A model generated the notes under the pieces. That model was not told the origin of the DNA, ran no database searches, and saw only the letters and a program-made list of their open reading frames with translations. From positions 1,674,001 through 1,738,000 of the forward strand of contig NZ_CP083646.1 of assembly GCF_020099275.1 (NCBI RefSeq): a DNA stretch of 64,000 nucleotides. The letters run 5' to 3'. This DNA is from Corynebacterium falsenii. Lineage in GTDB: Bacteria > Actinomycetota > Actinomycetes > Mycobacteriales > Mycobacteriaceae. Below are positions 9,512 through 19,205 of this stretch, in pieces. Position 1 is the stretch's first letter; each line of letters opens with the position of its first letter. The translations under genes were made by a program, and so were the position numbers.

Positions 9512-10723
9512 CTACAGCACGGTGTTGGAGAGTTCCTCTTCCACCTTGTTTTCCAACTGCTCCCGGATTCGCTCCAGGGGGATGCGGCGGATGACGTCGG
9601 TAAAGAAGCCGCGAACGATGAGCATCTTGGCCTCCGCGCGGGAAATACCGCGAGACTGCAGGTAGAACATCTGCTCATCGTCGAAACGACCAACCGTGGC
9701 AGCGTGGCCAGCGCCGACGATTTCGCCGGTCTGGATCTCCAAGTTGGGCACGGAATCAGCGCGAGCCCCAGAGGTCAGCAGCAGGTTGTTGTTCTTCTCG
9801 TACGTGTCAGTGCCGGTAGCCTCCGGGCGGATCAGCACGTCGCCGATCCACGCCGTACGCGCGTCGCGAGCCGACGAACCCTTCGTGGGTTCGCCCTGCA
9901 AAGCACCCTTGTACAAGACGTTAGAGCGGCAGTTGTTGATGGAGTGATCCACCAGCAAACGCTGCTCGAAGTACTGGCCGGCATCGGCGAAGTACAGGCC
10001 CAGCAGTTCGGCGTCGCCGCCGGGAGCCGTGTAGCGCACGTGCGGAACAGAGCGCACAATCTCGCCGCCGAAGCAGGCGTAGGTGTGGCGCACCGTGGCA
10101 TCGCGGCCGACCTGAATGTGGGAGTTGGACAGGTGAACCGCGTCGCGGTTCCAGTCCTCGAACACCACCGTGGTCAGCTTGGAGCCATCGCCCAGGATGA
10201 ACTCAACGTTGTCGGAATGTGCACCCGAACCCTCGTAGCGCACGAACACCACAGCCTCGGCGTGAGCCTCCAGCTCGACAACCAGGGTGCCGTAGGAGAC
10301 CTTGTCCTCGCCCGGGCCGGTCACGGTGATGGTGACCGCGTCCTCGAGCACTGCGTCCTTCTTGACCAGCACGTAGTCGGCAGACTCGGTGCCTTCCCAT
10401 GCCTGGGCGGCAGCGCGATCCACAGGAGCTCCGGCACGGCCCAGACGGTCGTCACCCTTCTCGAGCGTCGAGACGCTGACGCTGGCGGCGTCGGATTCAG
10501 AAACATTGACCGAAACATCGGCACGCTGGCCCGGCTGAGCAGAGCCATCGTGGAGGCCGCGCAGGGAGCGCAGCGGGGTGAATCGCCAATCCTCATCCTT
10601 ACCACGGGGCACGGAGAAGTCCTCGACCTTGAAGGATGAGAAACGGTCACCCTTGGTCTGATGATCCGTTCCGGCCTTCACCGGCGTGATCGTGGCTTCG
10701 GTTTCAGTAAGCGGGGTGGTCAT
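9512..10723 (-). CDS. sufD: Fe-S cluster assembly scaffold protein SufD
   Basis: 403 residues of the SufB/SufD beta-helix family. The conserved C-terminal block has HAATVGRFDDEQMFYLQSRG followed by REQLENKVEEELSN. SufD partners SufB in the SufBC2D complex and is needed for iron entry. It starts five bases after the sufB stop, which points to translational coupling. The N-terminal 100 residues vary, as usual for this family. Confidence 0.97.
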   Translation of the reverse strand: MTTPLTETEATITPVKAGTDHQTKGDRFSSFKVEDFSVPRGKDEDWRFTPLRSLRGLHDGSAQPGQRADVSVNVSESDAASVSVSTLEKGDDRLGRAGAPVDRAAAQAWEGTESADYVLVKKDAVLEDAVTITVTGPGEDKVSYGTLVVELEAHAEAVVFVRYEGSGAHSDNVEFILGDGSKLTTVVFEDWNRDAVHLSNSHIQVGRDATVRHTYACFGGEIVRSVPHVRYTAPGGDAELLGLYFADAGQYFEQRLLVDHSINNCRSNVLYKGALQGEPTKGSSARDARTAWIGDVLIRPEATGTDTYEKNNNLLLTSGARADSVPNLEIQTGEIVGAGHAATVGRFDDEQMFYLQSRGISRAEAKMLIVRGFFTDVIRRIPLERIREQLENKVEEELSNTVL

Positions 10724-10728
10724 CTGGT

Positions 10729-12159
10729 TTAGCCCACCGATCCTTCCATCTGCAGTTCAATGAGGCGGTTCAACTCAAGTGCGTACTCCATCGGCAACTC
10801 CTTGGCGATGGGCTCCACGAAACCGCGCACGATCATGGCCATAGCCTCGTCCTCCGCAATGCCGCGCGACATGAGGTAGAACAGCTGATCCTCGGACACC
10901 TGAGAAACAGTGGCCTCGTGACCCAAGGTCACATGGTCGTTGCGGATGTCGTTGTACGGGTACGTATCGGAGCGCGAGATCGAGTCGACCAGCAGGGCGT
11001 CACACTCCACATTCGAAGCGGAGTGGTGAGCATCCTTGTTGATCTGCACCAGGCCGCGATACGCAGCACGGCCACCGGAGCGGGCCACGGACTTGGACAC
11101 GATGTTGGAGCTCGTGTGCGGCGCCATGTGCACCATCTTCGCGCCGGTGTCCTGGAACTGACCCTCGCCTGCGAACGCCACGGAGAGCACCTCGCCCTTG
11201 GCGTACGGGCCGGTCATCCACACGGCCGGGTACTTCATGGTGACCTTGGAACCGATGTTGCCATCGACCCATTCCATGGTGGCGCCCTCTTCACACTTGG
11301 TGCGCTTGGTGACCAGGTTGTAGACGTTGTTCGACCAGTTCTGAATGGTCGTGTAGCGGCAGCGACCACCCTTCTTCACGATGATCTCCACCACGGCGGA
11401 GTGCAGGGAGTCCGTCTTGTAGATCGGGGCGGTGCAGCCCTCGACGTAGTGCACGTAGGCATCCTCGTCCACGATGATGAGGGTGCGCTCGAACTGACCC
11501 ATGTTCTCCGTGTTGATGCGGAAGTACGCCTGCAGCGGGATGTCCACGTGCACGCCCTTCGGCACGTAGATGAAGGAGCCACCTGACCACACCGCGGTGT
11601 TGAGGGCGGAGAACTTGTTATCGCCGGCGGGAATCACCGTGCCGAAGTACTCTTCGAACAACTCGGGGTATTCGCGCAGTCCGGTGTCGGTATCGACGAA
11701 GATTACGCCCTGGCTCTCCAGGTCTTCGCGGATCTGGTGGTACACGACCTCAGACTCGTACTGGGCAGCAACACCGGCGACGAGGCGCTGACGCTCAGCC
11801 TCCGGGATGCCCAGCTTGTCATACGTGTTCTTGATGTCCTCGGGGAGGTCATCCCACGTCTGAGCCTGCTGTTCGGTGGAGCGGACGAAGTACTTGATGT
11901 TGTCGAAATCAATGTCCGACAGGTTCGCGCCCCAGGTGGGCAGAGGCTTCTTATCGAAGATGTCGAGGGCCTTGAGTCGACGCTTGAGCATCCATTCCGG
12001 CTCGTTCTTCTTCGCGGAGATATCGCGGACGACATCTTCGCTGAGTCCACGGCGAGCAGAGGCGCCGGCGGTGTCGGAATCGTGCCAGCCGTAGCCGTAC
12101 GCGCCGATGGAGTTAATGATCTCCTCATCGGTTTGCGGTGTTTGTGCAGCTTGAGTCAT
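10729..12159 (-). CDS. sufB: Fe-S cluster assembly scaffold protein SufB
   Basis: 476 residues. SufB is the cluster-holding scaffold of SufBC2D. Family blocks are clear: [50 protein letters not shown] (with the conserved cysteine) and [21 protein letters not shown] near the C-terminus. No intein interrupts it, unlike several mycobacterial SufB proteins. ATG 12159 overlaps the end of sufR by four bases and has GAAGGAAAG upstream. The longer in-frame extension overlaps sufR and is not needed. Confidence 0.97.
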   Translation of the reverse strand: MTQAAQTPQTDEEIINSIGAYGYGWHDSDTAGASARRGLSEDVVRDISAKKNEPEWMLKRRLKALDIFDKKPLPTWGANLSDIDFDNIKYFVRSTEQQAQTWDDLPEDIKNTYDKLGIPEAERQRLVAGVAAQYESEVVYHQIREDLESQGVIFVDTDTGLREYPELFEEYFGTVIPAGDNKFSALNTAVWSGGSFIYVPKGVHVDIPLQAYFRINTENMGQFERTLIIVDEDAYVHYVEGCTAPIYKTDSLHSAVVEIIVKKGGRCRYTTIQNWSNNVYNLVTKRTKCEEGATMEWVDGNIGSKVTMKYPAVWMTGPYAKGEVLSVAFAGEGQFQDTGAKMVHMAPHTSSNIVSKSVARSGGRAAYRGLVQINKDAHHSASNVECDALLVDSISRSDTYPYNDIRNDHVTLGHEATVSQVSEDQLFYLMSRGIAEDEAMAMIVRGFVEPIAKELPMEYALELNRLIELQMEGSVG

Positions 12160-12851
12160 GAGTTTTCGCTTTCCTTCGTGGGGGAAGGGTGAATAGTTGT
12201 TAGCGGAATGTGGGTGGTGCAAATCCCGTTACCGTCGGCAATAGTAGCCAACGGTTGGGTGTGTTGACCGAGCAGCTCCGCAACCACCCGGTGTTCCGCC
12301 GCACAGAGTTCGGGGAATTCGTGCGCGACTTCCTGGATTGGGCAATGGTGGCGGCAAATCTGCACGCCGCCAGCGGCGTTATCCACGGTGGCAGCGTAAC
12401 CGCGCTTCGTCAGAGCCTCCGCAATTGCTTGGGCTCTTTGTTCGACGTCCTCAGCATCCCCATCCTCAAAATCCGCCTCCGCCTGCGGGAGATCGGACAA
12501 CAGGTCATGGATGCGTTGGGAAGCGAAGTCTTCCACCGCCGCTTCACCGCCGGTGCTGCGCAGGGCGCGCAGCGCCAACAGGGCTAACGTGTCGTAATCA
12601 TGGCCGAACTGGGCGCGCCCCTCGTCGGTCAAGCGGAACAGCTTGGCCGGGCGGCCGCGCTGCCCCGAACGAGGTGCCTCCACAACCTCCGCCAGCCCAT
12701 CCGCGACGATGTTGTCCAAGTGCCGGCGGACACCCGCTGCACTCAAACCAAATTCTTCGCTGATATCGGTGGCACTGATGGGGCCGTGGCGCAGCACGTG
12801 CAGCAAAATCCGGCGCCGCGTGTCGCGTTCACTCGATGTGCGCGCGTTCAT
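12156..12851 (-). CDS. sufR: Fe-S-sensing transcriptional repressor SufR
   Basis: 231 residues. A winged helix-turn-helix (about 13-75; [21 protein letters not shown]) is followed by a helical domain and a cysteine-rich C-terminus. Cys166, Cys170 and Cys183 (CRHHC then ELC) plus Cys211 match the ligand spacing of SufR proteins that bind an Fe-S cluster and repress suf transcription when clusters are plentiful. ATG 12851 is firm: GGAGGTG lies four bases upstream. It heads the suf operon and its end overlaps sufB. The leader contains a nine-unit 10-bp tandem array and an inverted repeat that may be its own operator. Confidence 0.95.
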   Translation of the reverse strand: MNARTSSERDTRRRILLHVLRHGPISATDISEEFGLSAAGVRRHLDNIVADGLAEVVEAPRSGQRGRPAKLFRLTDEGRAQFGHDYDTLALLALRALRSTGGEAAVEDFASQRIHDLLSDLPQAEADFEDGDAEDVEQRAQAIAEALTKRGYAATVDNAAGGVQICRHHCPIQEVAHEFPELCAAEHRVVAELLGQHTQPLATIADGNGICTTHIPLTTIHPSPTKESENS

Positions 12852-12890
12852 GGTCACCTCCGGGATTGTGCTGGTGTGCGTTAGGTCAAT

Positions 12891-12980
12891 GTCGTGCATG
12901 GTCGTGCACGGTCGTGCACGGTCGTGCATGTTCTTGCAGTCTCCTGCAGTCTCCTGCAGTCCCCTGCACGGTCGTGCATG
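12891..12980. repeat. Nine-unit 10-bp tandem array in the sufR leader
   Basis: Nine consecutive decamers share the core TGCA at fixed phase: GTCGTGCATG, GTCGTGCACG twice, GTCGTGCATG, TTCTTGCAGT, CTCCTGCAGT twice, CCCCTGCACG and GTCGTGCATG. The array runs from 40 to 129 bases upstream of the sufR start codon. The period equals about one helical turn. Confidence 0.9.
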
Positions 12981-13013
12981 CGACGCACCACTGTGGCGTG
13001 CGCCTCAATGATT

Positions 13014-13032
13014 AGACAACACGAGTGTGTCT
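13014..13032. promoter_or_regulatory. Candidate SufR operator upstream of the suf operon
   Basis: AGACA (13014-13018) and TGTCT (13028-13032) form an inverted repeat, and within it ACAC-GA-GTGT (13019-13028) is a perfect inner palindrome. Actinobacterial SufR has been reported to bind ACACT/TGTGA-type inverted repeats, which this resembles but does not match exactly. Confidence 0.4.
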
Positions 13033-13155
13033 TAAATAATTCCGCTTGTCCACTAAGGCTACGCTGAATTCCCGTCGGCACTCCGTTCCGCAATCCCGTC
13101 GCCATCGCCTGTCCCTGTACCAGTCGCAGGATCCGAGACGATAGAATTCCTTCTC

Positions 13156-14859
13156 ATGACCACCCAGCCATCACCGCGGCGCGGCCGAGCGAGACTCTTC
13201 ACCTCGATCACGGACCAGCTGCCGCGCCTCGGGCTAGCGGGATCCCGGTCGGCACTGCTCCACCAGGACAGACCCCTCAGCTCAGCCGCCGTACCGCCCT
13301 TTTCCGCGGTACAGCTGCTGCGGCTGCGCATCGCGGTGTTTTCCGGCACCCTGGGCTCGCTTCTCATCATGATCGGCGGCGTGGGGGCAGGAGCATTCCC
13401 CGTGGTGAACAACCCCCTGTGGGATGTCCCTGGCGTGAACGTGCTGGCGCGCATGCTGCACACCACCAGCGTGGCAGTGTTCGTGGGCATCGGATTCCTC
13501 GTATGCGGGTGGCTGCTGCTCATGCGGCTGTGCGCACCCTCCTCGGCCGGTAACCACCGCGTGCTCCCCGAACGAACCCTGTGGCGCGTCTATGTCCTCT
13601 GGGTGATCCCCTTCCTGTTCACTCCTCCCCTGTTTACCCAGGACATTTATTCCTACCTGGCCCAGGGTGCCATCGCCGCCCGCGGGTGGGACCCCTACAG
13701 CGCCGGCCCAGTCGACCTGCTGGGTATCGAGGATCCCCTAGCCATGTCGGTTCCCCTCATGTGGGCGCACTCCCCTGCGCCCTACGGTCCGGTGGCCTTG
13801 GGCTATGGCGAGCTTATTTCGGTGATCACCAATAACTCCATCGTCTGGGGCGTGTTCGCCCACCGCGTGGTGGCCATCATCGGGCTGTCACTCGTCGGCT
13901 GGGCTCTCGTGCGACTGTCGCGCCGCTGCGGCGTGCGCCCCACCTCCGCTTTGTGGTTGGGCGTGCTCAATCCCCTGGCGATCCTTCACCTTGTCGGCGG
14001 CATTCACAACGAGGCCATCATGCTTGGCCTCCTCCTCGCCGGCATGGAGCTCGTCCTCCGCGGCACCGATTCCCTCGAGCGCCCCACGGCCAGCCGATGG
14101 TTCCTCATCATCGTTGGCCTCATGGTCATCTCCGGAGCGGGGCTGGTTAAGGTGACCGCCTTCATGGGGCTCGGCTTCGCCGGAGTGGCCGTGGCTCGCT
14201 GGTTCGGCGGCTCACTGTGGGATCTGTGCAAGGCAGCGGCCCTCGCCGGAGCCGTGGCCGTTGTGACGTCCGGTGCCTTGTCCCTACTCACCGGCGTTGG
14301 GCTCGGCTGGATTTCTTCACAGGGCGGCGCCGCGGACATTGTCTCGTGGATGTCCATCGCCACCCTCAGCGGCCTGGCCTCGGCATCGTTGGGCATGCTG
14401 CTGGGGCTGGGCGATCATCAGGCCACCACCCTGACCCTCTTCCAGGGACTCGGCCTGCTTGTCGGTATGTTCTGGGTGGTGCGCATGCTGTGGGCATCCT
14501 TCCGAGGCCGCATCCACCCGGTTGGCGCACTGGGTGTGGCGATGCTCATCCTCGTCATCTTCTTCCCCGTCGTGCACCCCTGGTACCTATTGTGGGCCAT
14601 CGTTCCCCTCGCCGCGTGGGCCAACCGCCGCGGCTTCCACGTAGCCGCCGTGACCTACTCAGTCTTGTTTAGCTTCTTCATCCTCCCCAGGGGGCTTGCG
14701 CTGCCGCCGTCGACGGTGCTCTACATCTACGCCATGGCCGCCGCGATCTTCGCCGTCGTCATGGTGGGAGTCTGGCGCTACGCACGCACCCATCCCAACT
14801 TCGCAGAGGCGATCCGCAGCGAAACGCTGAGAAGAACTAAACTGGGTATTCGTGACTGA
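13156..14859 (+). CDS. mptB: Alpha-(1->6)-mannopyranosyltransferase MptB
   Basis: 567 residues. A 50-residue cytoplasmic N-terminus precedes about a dozen hydrophobic helices, as in polyprenyl-phosphomannose-dependent GT-C transferases. The first extracytoplasmic loop carries PLFTQDIYSYLAQG with the acidic residue expected at the active site. MptB begins the alpha-1,6-mannan backbone of lipomannan and lipoarabinomannan in Corynebacteriales. Its place beside sufR is conserved in Corynebacterium and supports the name. ATG 13156 sits nine bases after a -10 box (leaderless). The stop overlaps the next gene by eight bases. Confidence 0.92.
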   Translation: MTTQPSPRRGRARLFTSITDQLPRLGLAGSRSALLHQDRPLSSAAVPPFSAVQLLRLRIAVFSGTLGSLLIMIGGVGAGAFPVVNNPLWDVPGVNVLARMLHTTSVAVFVGIGFLVCGWLLLMRLCAPSSAGNHRVLPERTLWRVYVLWVIPFLFTPPLFTQDIYSYLAQGAIAARGWDPYSAGPVDLLGIEDPLAMSVPLMWAHSPAPYGPVALGYGELISVITNNSIVWGVFAHRVVAIIGLSLVGWALVRLSRRCGVRPTSALWLGVLNPLAILHLVGGIHNEAIMLGLLLAGMELVLRGTDSLERPTASRWFLIIVGLMVISGAGLVKVTAFMGLGFAGVAVARWFGGSLWDLCKAAALAGAVAVVTSGALSLLTGVGLGWISSQGGAADIVSWMSIATLSGLASASLGMLLGLGDHQATTLTLFQGLGLLVGMFWVVRMLWASFRGRIHPVGALGVAMLILVIFFPVVHPWYLLWAIVPLAAWANRRGFHVAAVTYSVLFSFFILPRGLALPPSTVLYIYAMAAAIFAVVMVGVWRYARTHPNFAEAIRSETLRRTKLGIRD

Positions 14860-15919
14860 TTCAACTCCCGCTTCATCGCCCACACCACCGGCTGCCCCCA
14901 TCGTGTTGCAGCTCGAAAACGTGGTCAAGACCTTTGGCCCCAAGACCGCCGTTAACGGTCTGAGCTTGGCCGTTCACGCTGGTGAAGTGGTCGCGGTGCT
15001 GGGCCCCAACGGGGCTGGCAAGACCACCACGGTGGAGATGTGCGAGGGCTTCCAGAAGCCGGATTCCGGAACCGTCCGCGTGTTCGGAATGGATCCCGTG
15101 GAGAACTCCGATCAGGTGCGTTCCCGCATCGGCGTGATGTTGCAGGGCGGCGGTGCCTACCCCGGAGTCCGGGTGGGCGAGATGCTGCGTCTGGTGGCGT
15201 CGTATTCAGAAAAGCCACTGGACGTTGACTGGCTACTGCGTACCGTCGGGCTCTCCGAGCACATCAAGACCCCCTACCGCCGCCTCTCGGGTGGTCAGCA
15301 GCAGCGCCTGAGCCTCGCCTGTACACTCGTGGGACGGCCGGAGCTGGTGTTCCTCGACGAGCCCACAGCCGGGCTGGACGCCCAATCGCGCCTCGCGGTC
15401 TGGGATCTCGTCTCGGCACTGCGCCGCGATGGCGTGGCCGTTGTGCTCACCACGCACCTCATGGACGAGGCCGAAGCGCTTGCCGATCACGTCTACATCA
15501 TCGACCGCGGCTCGCTCGTCGCCTCCGGAACGCCCGAGGAAATGACCTCAGGCAACGCCACCATCGAGGTCCCGAACTCCGATCCGTCGCAGGCCAGCGC
15601 CTCTGTGTCTGGTTCCGATACCTCGGAGGTCTCGTCATCGGCGACGCCAACCCCCAGCCCGCACCACATGACCGTAGCGACGGCCTCTCCAGTGGATCTC
15701 GCCCGGTGGTCCGCATCGATGGGCTCTGATTCCGTGAGTATTACCGACACGGACCGGGAGCGGGTGTACGCCGTGGAGGCGTCGACCCTGACCCCCACCC
15801 TGATCGCACAGATCACTGCGGCGTTGGCGGAGCAGGATGTACTGCTGCGCTCGCTCGACGTTGATCGCCAATCGCTGGAGGACGTATTCCTTTCCATCAC
15901 CGGACGGGAGATCCGCTAA
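14852..15919 (+). CDS. ABC transporter ATP-binding protein
   Basis: 355 residues. The ATPase domain (about 20-235) has Walker A GPNGAGKTTT, signature RLSGGQQQRLSLA, Walker B LVFLDEPTAGLD and the H-loop TTHLMDEAEAL. After it, about residues 235-270 form a Ser/Thr/Pro-rich low-complexity insert, then a small C-terminal domain like that of DrrA-type exporter ATPases. With the permease downstream it forms an ABC-2 exporter; the substrate is unknown. GTG 14852 overlaps the mptB stop, so the three genes are probably one operon and the exporter may serve the cell envelope (inference). Confidence 0.9.
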   Translation: MTDSTPASSPTPPAAPIVLQLENVVKTFGPKTAVNGLSLAVHAGEVVAVLGPNGAGKTTTVEMCEGFQKPDSGTVRVFGMDPVENSDQVRSRIGVMLQGGGAYPGVRVGEMLRLVASYSEKPLDVDWLLRTVGLSEHIKTPYRRLSGGQQQRLSLACTLVGRPELVFLDEPTAGLDAQSRLAVWDLVSALRRDGVAVVLTTHLMDEAEALADHVYIIDRGSLVASGTPEEMTSGNATIEVPNSDPSQASASVSGSDTSEVSSSATPTPSPHHMTVATASPVDLARWSASMGSDSVSITDTDRERVYAVEASTLTPTLIAQITAALAEQDVLLRSLDVDRQSLEDVFLSITGREIR

Positions 15920-16740
15920 TGAATTCTGTGTCCAACACTTCAAGGTCCAATACCTCAAGCAATCGTTTCGAACCCGGCACGTTCACGCCCCGGCCGAAGC
16001 TGGCCTCCGGTGGCAAGATCCTCGCCGCACAGGCGAAGATCGAGTCCACGCTGTTCCTGCGGCACGGCGAGCAGCAGCTACTGTCGCTCGTGATTCCGCT
16101 GGGCTTGCTCGTGGCACTGACGTTGGTGCCGTTCGGCGGGATGCACCAGGACATCAACCAGATCTTCCCGATGGCCCTGGCTATCGCCCTGATGGGCGCC
16201 GGTTTCACCGGCCAGGCCATTGCGGTGGCCTTTGATCGCCGCTACGGAGCACTGAAGCGCATCGGTGCCTCCGGTGTGCCGACATGGGCGCTCATCGGCG
16301 GAAAGATCGCTGCGGTCGGCGTGGTGGTGATCGTGCAGATCGCAATCCTATCCATCGCGGCGGTGATCCTCGGATGGCGACCGGAGGGCATTGGGCTTCC
16401 CATCGCCCTGCTCGTGGTGGTCATTGGCGTGGCGACGTTCACCAGCTTGGGGCTGCTGCTGGGCGGCACGTTGAGCTCGGAAATGGTTCTCGCGCTGAGC
16501 AACACGATCTGGTTCATCCTGATGGGGGCGGCGGTATTTGCCACGATGGCCTCGGAATCGAGCGTGGTGGTGAACAACTGGCTGCTGCTGTTGCCCTCGG
16601 TGGCGCTGACCCAAGCGCTGTACTCGGCGCTGACGGCCGGGACGTTTAACCTTTTGGCCATCGTGATCCTCGCGGCGTGGGCAGTGCTGGGCACGGCGCT
16701 GGCGCTGAAGTTCTTCTCCTTCACGATGGATAGCGACTAA
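15919..16740 (+). CDS. ABC-2 type transporter permease
   Basis: 273 residues with six predicted membrane helices from about residue 52 to 265, the standard ABC-2 fold (for example LSLVIPLGLLVALTLVPFGG and LLPSVALTQALYSAL). The first 35 residues are polar and Ser/Asn-rich. The ATG overlaps the ATPase stop in TAATG, so the two are coupled and form one exporter. The motif FDRRYGALKRIGASG is the cytoplasmic coupling region shared with drug and lipid exporters. Substrate unknown. Confidence 0.9.
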   Translation: MNSVSNTSRSNTSSNRFEPGTFTPRPKLASGGKILAAQAKIESTLFLRHGEQQLLSLVIPLGLLVALTLVPFGGMHQDINQIFPMALAIALMGAGFTGQAIAVAFDRRYGALKRIGASGVPTWALIGGKIAAVGVVVIVQIAILSIAAVILGWRPEGIGLPIALLVVVIGVATFTSLGLLLGGTLSSEMVLALSNTIWFILMGAAVFATMASESSVVVNNWLLLLPSVALTQALYSALTAGTFNLLAIVILAAWAVLGTALALKFFSFTMDSD

Positions 16741-16821
16741 ATTCCGATAAGAGTTCTCGTTCGGCGGTTACTCGCTATGTGCTGTGCTGCCTAATGGTGG
16801 GGTTTTGGGGTGGGCAGCGAC

Positions 16822-17916
16822 CTACGCAGTGCCCTGTGAGGTGTCCCGCGTTGACCGCAGCGTGTGGCTCCACGAGATGAGACGGTCGATGAGGAACACC
16901 ACCACGAACGTGGCCACAATGCCGAAAGCGTTATCCGCGATGCGGGCCGTGGCCGATCCCACGGGGCCGAACAATGCCAGGGCCACGCTGAGGGCGCCGA
17001 GGCTGTTGAAGATGGTCTGGTAGCGATACGACGTGGTGAGGCCCACGAGGAAACCACCGATCATCCCGAGAATCGGGCCCGGGATGGGCACGAGCGAGAT
17101 CACCACGAAGAAGATCACCGTGCCGATAACCGTGCCCACAAACCTTTCGACCATCTTGCGAGGGCGCACATCCGTATCGGGGCTCAATACCGACATCGCA
17201 GCGATGCCGATCCACATCGGCCGGTCCAGGCCGAGGAGTTGGCCGCACAAGATAGCCAGCGGCACGGTAATCATGAGCTTGAGCCGCCATTCGTTTTCCG
17301 GGCTCCACCGCACGGCATCTCGGATCACATCGCCGAGCGTGCGGTCCAGGCTGTGGTGCTTGTTCTTACGGTAAAGGATTGAGGCCGCCCACACGCCACC
17401 GATGAGCAGTCCCACTACCCGCTGCCAATAGCCTTCCGGCGAGACGGGGTAGCCGTAAAGCAGTAGGAAGGACAGAACCAACACTATGTGGTTCTGGAAA
17501 GCCACCTGATCGCATCCCAGCCATAAGATGACGCCCAGAGACGCCGCGATTAACAACGCCCCGACCACGGGGGCTGCGTGGCTCGCCAGGGGCGGGATGA
17601 AGGCGTAAATGAGGAAGATAACCAGCATGGACGCTGCGGCATGGGATTGCTGGTAGCCGAAATGCACCTTCTGGAACGTCATGACGGCCAGCAGCACCAC
17701 CACGCCGACGATGGCGTTTTCTTGGCCAAGTAGCAGCACAAAGGCCAGCACGAACGTTGCGCAGAAGATTAGCGTGACGATCGCCTTGAGGAGCAACCCA
17801 CCGATGATCGGCAGTTTCTGCCGAAAGTTCTCTGCGTTGTCAATCCTGGATCGGATCGTTCCTACGTCGCTCTCGAGAACATCGAGTAGCCGGCGCCATG
17901 TACTCGCGGTCGTCAT
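16822..17916 (-). CDS. FUSC family membrane protein (possible aromatic-acid or small-molecule exporter)
   Basis: 364 residues with two blocks of membrane helices (about 40-175 and 215-340) separated by a basic cytoplasmic segment (RKNKHHSLDRTLGDVIRDAV). The second block has DRPMWIGIAAMSVLSPDTD and RFVGTVIGTVIFFV, the FUSC/fusaric-acid-resistance signature in which a substrate channel and PMF-driven export are proposed. It is convergent with the ABC exporter and divergent from ctaA. No regulator adjoins it, so the substrate cannot be inferred. Confidence 0.85.
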   Translation of the reverse strand: MTTASTWRRLLDVLESDVGTIRSRIDNAENFRQKLPIIGGLLLKAIVTLIFCATFVLAFVLLLGQENAIVGVVVLLAVMTFQKVHFGYQQSHAAASMLVIFLIYAFIPPLASHAAPVVGALLIAASLGVILWLGCDQVAFQNHIVLVLSFLLLYGYPVSPEGYWQRVVGLLIGGVWAASILYRKNKHHSLDRTLGDVIRDAVRWSPENEWRLKLMITVPLAILCGQLLGLDRPMWIGIAAMSVLSPDTDVRPRKMVERFVGTVIGTVIFFVVISLVPIPGPILGMIGGFLVGLTTSYRYQTIFNSLGALSVALALFGPVGSATARIADNAFGIVATFVVVFLIDRLISWSHTLRSTRDTSQGTA

Positions 17917-18046
17917 GGGTCCCCTTAGGTAAAGCTCTATGAAAATGTGTCCGGCTGGCTGTGACCAACCCTACGAGTTTATCGCTGCTGTGCAGTCAAG
18001 CAAACCCGTTACCGTCTCAGTTGCCCTGTCCACTAGGCTGGAACTT

Positions 18047-19120
18047 GTGTTGCAGGAAATGACTCAGCGTGCCGATCAAGAGCAAAACATCTTCATCCGG
18101 GTGTTCCTGAGATTCTTCGCGTGGGTGCACCGGATGGATGCGAAATTCGGCCTCCCCCGCCCCGTCACCGCCCCGTCGATGAAGAAGCAGCGACTCTTTG
18201 CCATCATCCTGCTGGCGTGTCAGACGGGCATTACGTTTACCGGTTCGCTCGTGCGCGTGACCGGTTCTGGCCTGGGTTGTAATACCTGGCCGCAGTGCCA
18301 GCCCGGCTCTCTCTTCCCCACTGCAGGTACGATCCCGTGGATCCACCAACTCATTGAGTTCGGCAACCGCCTGCTGACATTTGTCGTCGCCGCTGCTGCT
18401 GTGGTGGTGTTTATCGCTGTGATCCGTGCAGCTCGCCGCCCCGCAATTTTGGGGCTGGCTTTCTTCCAGGGCATCGGCATCATCATCCAAGCTGTCCTCG
18501 GCGGGATCTCGGTGCACATGGACCTTATGTGGTGGACGGTCGCCATGCACTTCCTGCCATCCATGCTTTTGGTCTTCCTTGCCGCACGACTGGTGGTGCG
18601 CATCGGCGAGCCGGATGACGGCTCCATGCAGCCGTTGATGCCTCGCCCGCTGCAGCTGCTCACCAACGGTTCTGCTGCCTCTCTGGCCATCGTTCTGTTC
18701 ACCGGCACATTGGTCACGGGCGCTGGCCCGCACGCCGGAGATGCCGCCATCTTGCCTGAAAATCGCTTGCAGGTTCCGCTGATCGACATGGCCCACATCC
18801 ACGCGGGTTTCATGTACCTGTACCTGGGAGTCACCATCGGTCTACTGGCAGGTGTGTTCGCTATGAACCTCGATCACCGCATTAAGACGGCCGCGTATTG
18901 GGTCATTGGGGCCTGCCTATTGCAGGCAGCCGTGGGCATCATGCAGTACTGGCTGGGCGTGCCGCGCTGGTCCGTTCCAATGCACGTGATTGGTTCGGGC
19001 ATCGTCACGGCCGCCACGGGCTTCCTGTGGTCGCTGAAGGCCCGTTACATGGGAGGCAATGCCCAGCTAACTGGCTCGACTGAGGCTGACCGCCAGCGTG
19101 AGGCTGTGCTGACTGCCTAG
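18047..19120 (+). CDS. ctaA: Haem A synthase (COX15/CtaA family)
   Basis: 357 residues with eight hydrophobic helices in two four-helix bundles. The first bundle has GSLVRVTGSGLGCNTWPQCQ (paired cysteines) and conserved haem-ligand histidines in IHQLIEFGNR and AMHFLPSML. The second has MAHIHAGFMYLYLG and MHVIGSGIV. CtaA oxidises the haem O made by CtaB to haem A for cytochrome aa3 oxidase. GTG 18047 is chosen because TAGGCT ends six bases upstream (leaderless); ATG 18059 is the alternative with only a weak adjacent Shine-Dalgarno. A perfect terminator hairpin follows. Confidence 0.93.
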   Translation: MLQEMTQRADQEQNIFIRVFLRFFAWVHRMDAKFGLPRPVTAPSMKKQRLFAIILLACQTGITFTGSLVRVTGSGLGCNTWPQCQPGSLFPTAGTIPWIHQLIEFGNRLLTFVVAAAAVVVFIAVIRAARRPAILGLAFFQGIGIIIQAVLGGISVHMDLMWWTVAMHFLPSMLLVFLAARLVVRIGEPDDGSMQPLMPRPLQLLTNGSAASLAIVLFTGTLVTGAGPHAGDAAILPENRLQVPLIDMAHIHAGFMYLYLGVTIGLLAGVFAMNLDHRIKTAAYWVIGACLLQAAVGIMQYWLGVPRWSVPMHVIGSGIVTAATGFLWSLKARYMGGNAQLTGSTEADRQREAVLTA

Positions 19121-19205
19121 CGGTGCTCGATAACCGCGCGTGCGCGGATAACTGAGACGAGGTCGTGTCACCCAAACTAACCTCGCACGCCACCAAGTAG
19201 ATCCG

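Larger units (their letters stand above)
12852..13155. other. 304-bp divergent region between sufR and mptB
   Basis: From sufR outward it holds a strong Shine-Dalgarno, the 10-bp tandem array (12891-12980), a candidate SufR operator (13014-13032) and, on the plus strand, a -10 box TAGAAT (13142-13147) nine bases before the mptB ATG, implying a leaderless mptB transcript. A second TAnnnT box (TACGCT) lies near 13060. Confidence 0.6.

Noticed and set aside
12891..12980. Possible CRISPR array
   Set aside because: Units are only 10 bp and contiguous, with no spacers and no cas genes.
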